From assembly GCA_964519345.1 (NCBI GenBank), contig CAZFKX010000006.1:1-14232 (forward strand): a DNA stretch of 14,232 nt, in the 5' to 3' direction. Under the pieces are notes generated by a model that saw only the letters and a list, made by a program, of their open reading frames with translations, was not told where the DNA came from and made no database searches. Positions 14,109 through 14,232 of the stretch are shown in pieces. How positions within the stretch are numbered: position 1 is the first letter of the stretch; each line of letters begins with the position of its first letter. The translations under genes were made by a program, and so were the position numbers. Origin of the DNA: Persephonella sp964519345 (GTDB lineage: Bacteria; Aquificota; Aquificia; Aquificales; Hydrogenothermaceae).

Positions 14109-14232
14109 ATGGCGAGAGAGAAGTTTGAGAGGAAGAAAGAGCACGTAAACGTGGGAACGATAGGGCACGTTGACCACGGGAAGACGACATTAACAGCTGC
14201 GATAACATACGTACTATCAAAGAAAGGGTTAG
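14109..14232 (+). CDS. tuf: Elongation factor Tu, 5' part (cut by window end)
   Basis: The first 41 residues of EF-Tu, the GTPase that brings aminoacyl-tRNA to the ribosome. The start MAREKFERKKEHVNVGTIGH and the G1 loop GHVDHGKT (19-26), followed by TLTAAITYVL, are unmistakable. AGGAGGT (14092-14098) precedes ATG 14109 at 10 nt. The gene continues past the window end; this is not a truncation. It is the protein gene of a tRNA-Thr, Tyr, Gly, Thr, tuf operon. In many bacteria secE and nusG follow, which could not be checked here. Confidence 0.98.
   Translation, partial: MAREKFERKKEHVNVGTIGHVDHGKTTLTAAITYVLSKKGL

Noticed and set aside
13552..14220. Three minus-strand reading frames (13552-13749, 13685-13924, 14008-14220) with peptides such as WRWDSNPRPGDYKSPALPTEL
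   Set aside because: They are antisense translations of the tRNA genes, a familiar false 'hypothetical protein'. The tRNAs explain the conservation.

Overview
The window looks like chromosomal DNA from a thermophilic, AT-rich bacterium, most likely of the Aquificota and probably the Hydrogenothermaceae (Persephonella or Sulfurihydrogenibium type). This is inference. The stable RNAs are GC-rich (tRNA-Gly is about 63% GC) inside AT-rich protein genes, as in thermophiles. Genes are tightly packed with overlapping ends. A bacterial class A RNase P RNA is present, which Aquifex itself lacks and the Hydrogenothermaceae keep. I see no insertion sequence, prophage, CRISPR array or other sign of recent transfer.

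Layout. (1) 18-1621, minus: an OmpR-type response regulator followed by its coupled histidine kinase. (2) 1694-2362, plus: ispD of the non-mevalonate isoprenoid pathway, divergent from the response regulator. (3) 2359-7400, minus: rnpB (RNase P RNA) from its own strong promoter, then trmD, a small heat-shock protein, Lon protease, a short ArgA-like acetyltransferase and a histidine phosphatase. The protein genes are spaced or overlapped as one operon. (4) 7491-8909, plus: a Skp/OmpH-like periplasmic chaperone, a SAM hydroxide adenosyltransferase (DUF62) and a 68-residue cysteine-pair protein. (5) 8906-11383, minus: an 825-residue fusion of acyl-activating enzyme, acyl carrier domain and PlsC-type acyltransferase. 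(6) 11429-11687, plus: tRNA-Lys, tRNA-Glu and tRNA-Val, then an unrecognised 128-residue protein with two Cx2CPxCG knuckles, ending at a hairpin terminator. (7) 12203-13524, minus: a YqiA-like esterase, a peroxiredoxin-like protein without the usual active-site residues, and TatA. (8) 13647-14232, plus: tRNA-Thr(UGU), tRNA-Tyr, tRNA-Gly, tRNA-Thr(GGU) and the start of tuf, in the same order as the E. coli thrU-tyrU-glyT-thrT-tufB operon.

Themes. Translation and tRNA maturation dominate: seven tRNAs, RNase P RNA, the m1G37 methyltransferase TrmD and EF-Tu. Protein quality control (sHSP, Lon, Skp) comes second, and envelope or lipid work (IspD, acyltransferase fusion, TatA) third. Most genes are ordinary housekeeping. 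The items I would look at first are the rnpB-trmD arrangement with its divergent control region, the acyl-activation/ACP/acyltransferase fusion, the degenerate peroxiredoxin, the double-knuckle protein, and a tRNA-Val with C instead of U at position 33. I did not find a convincing new multi-gene system.
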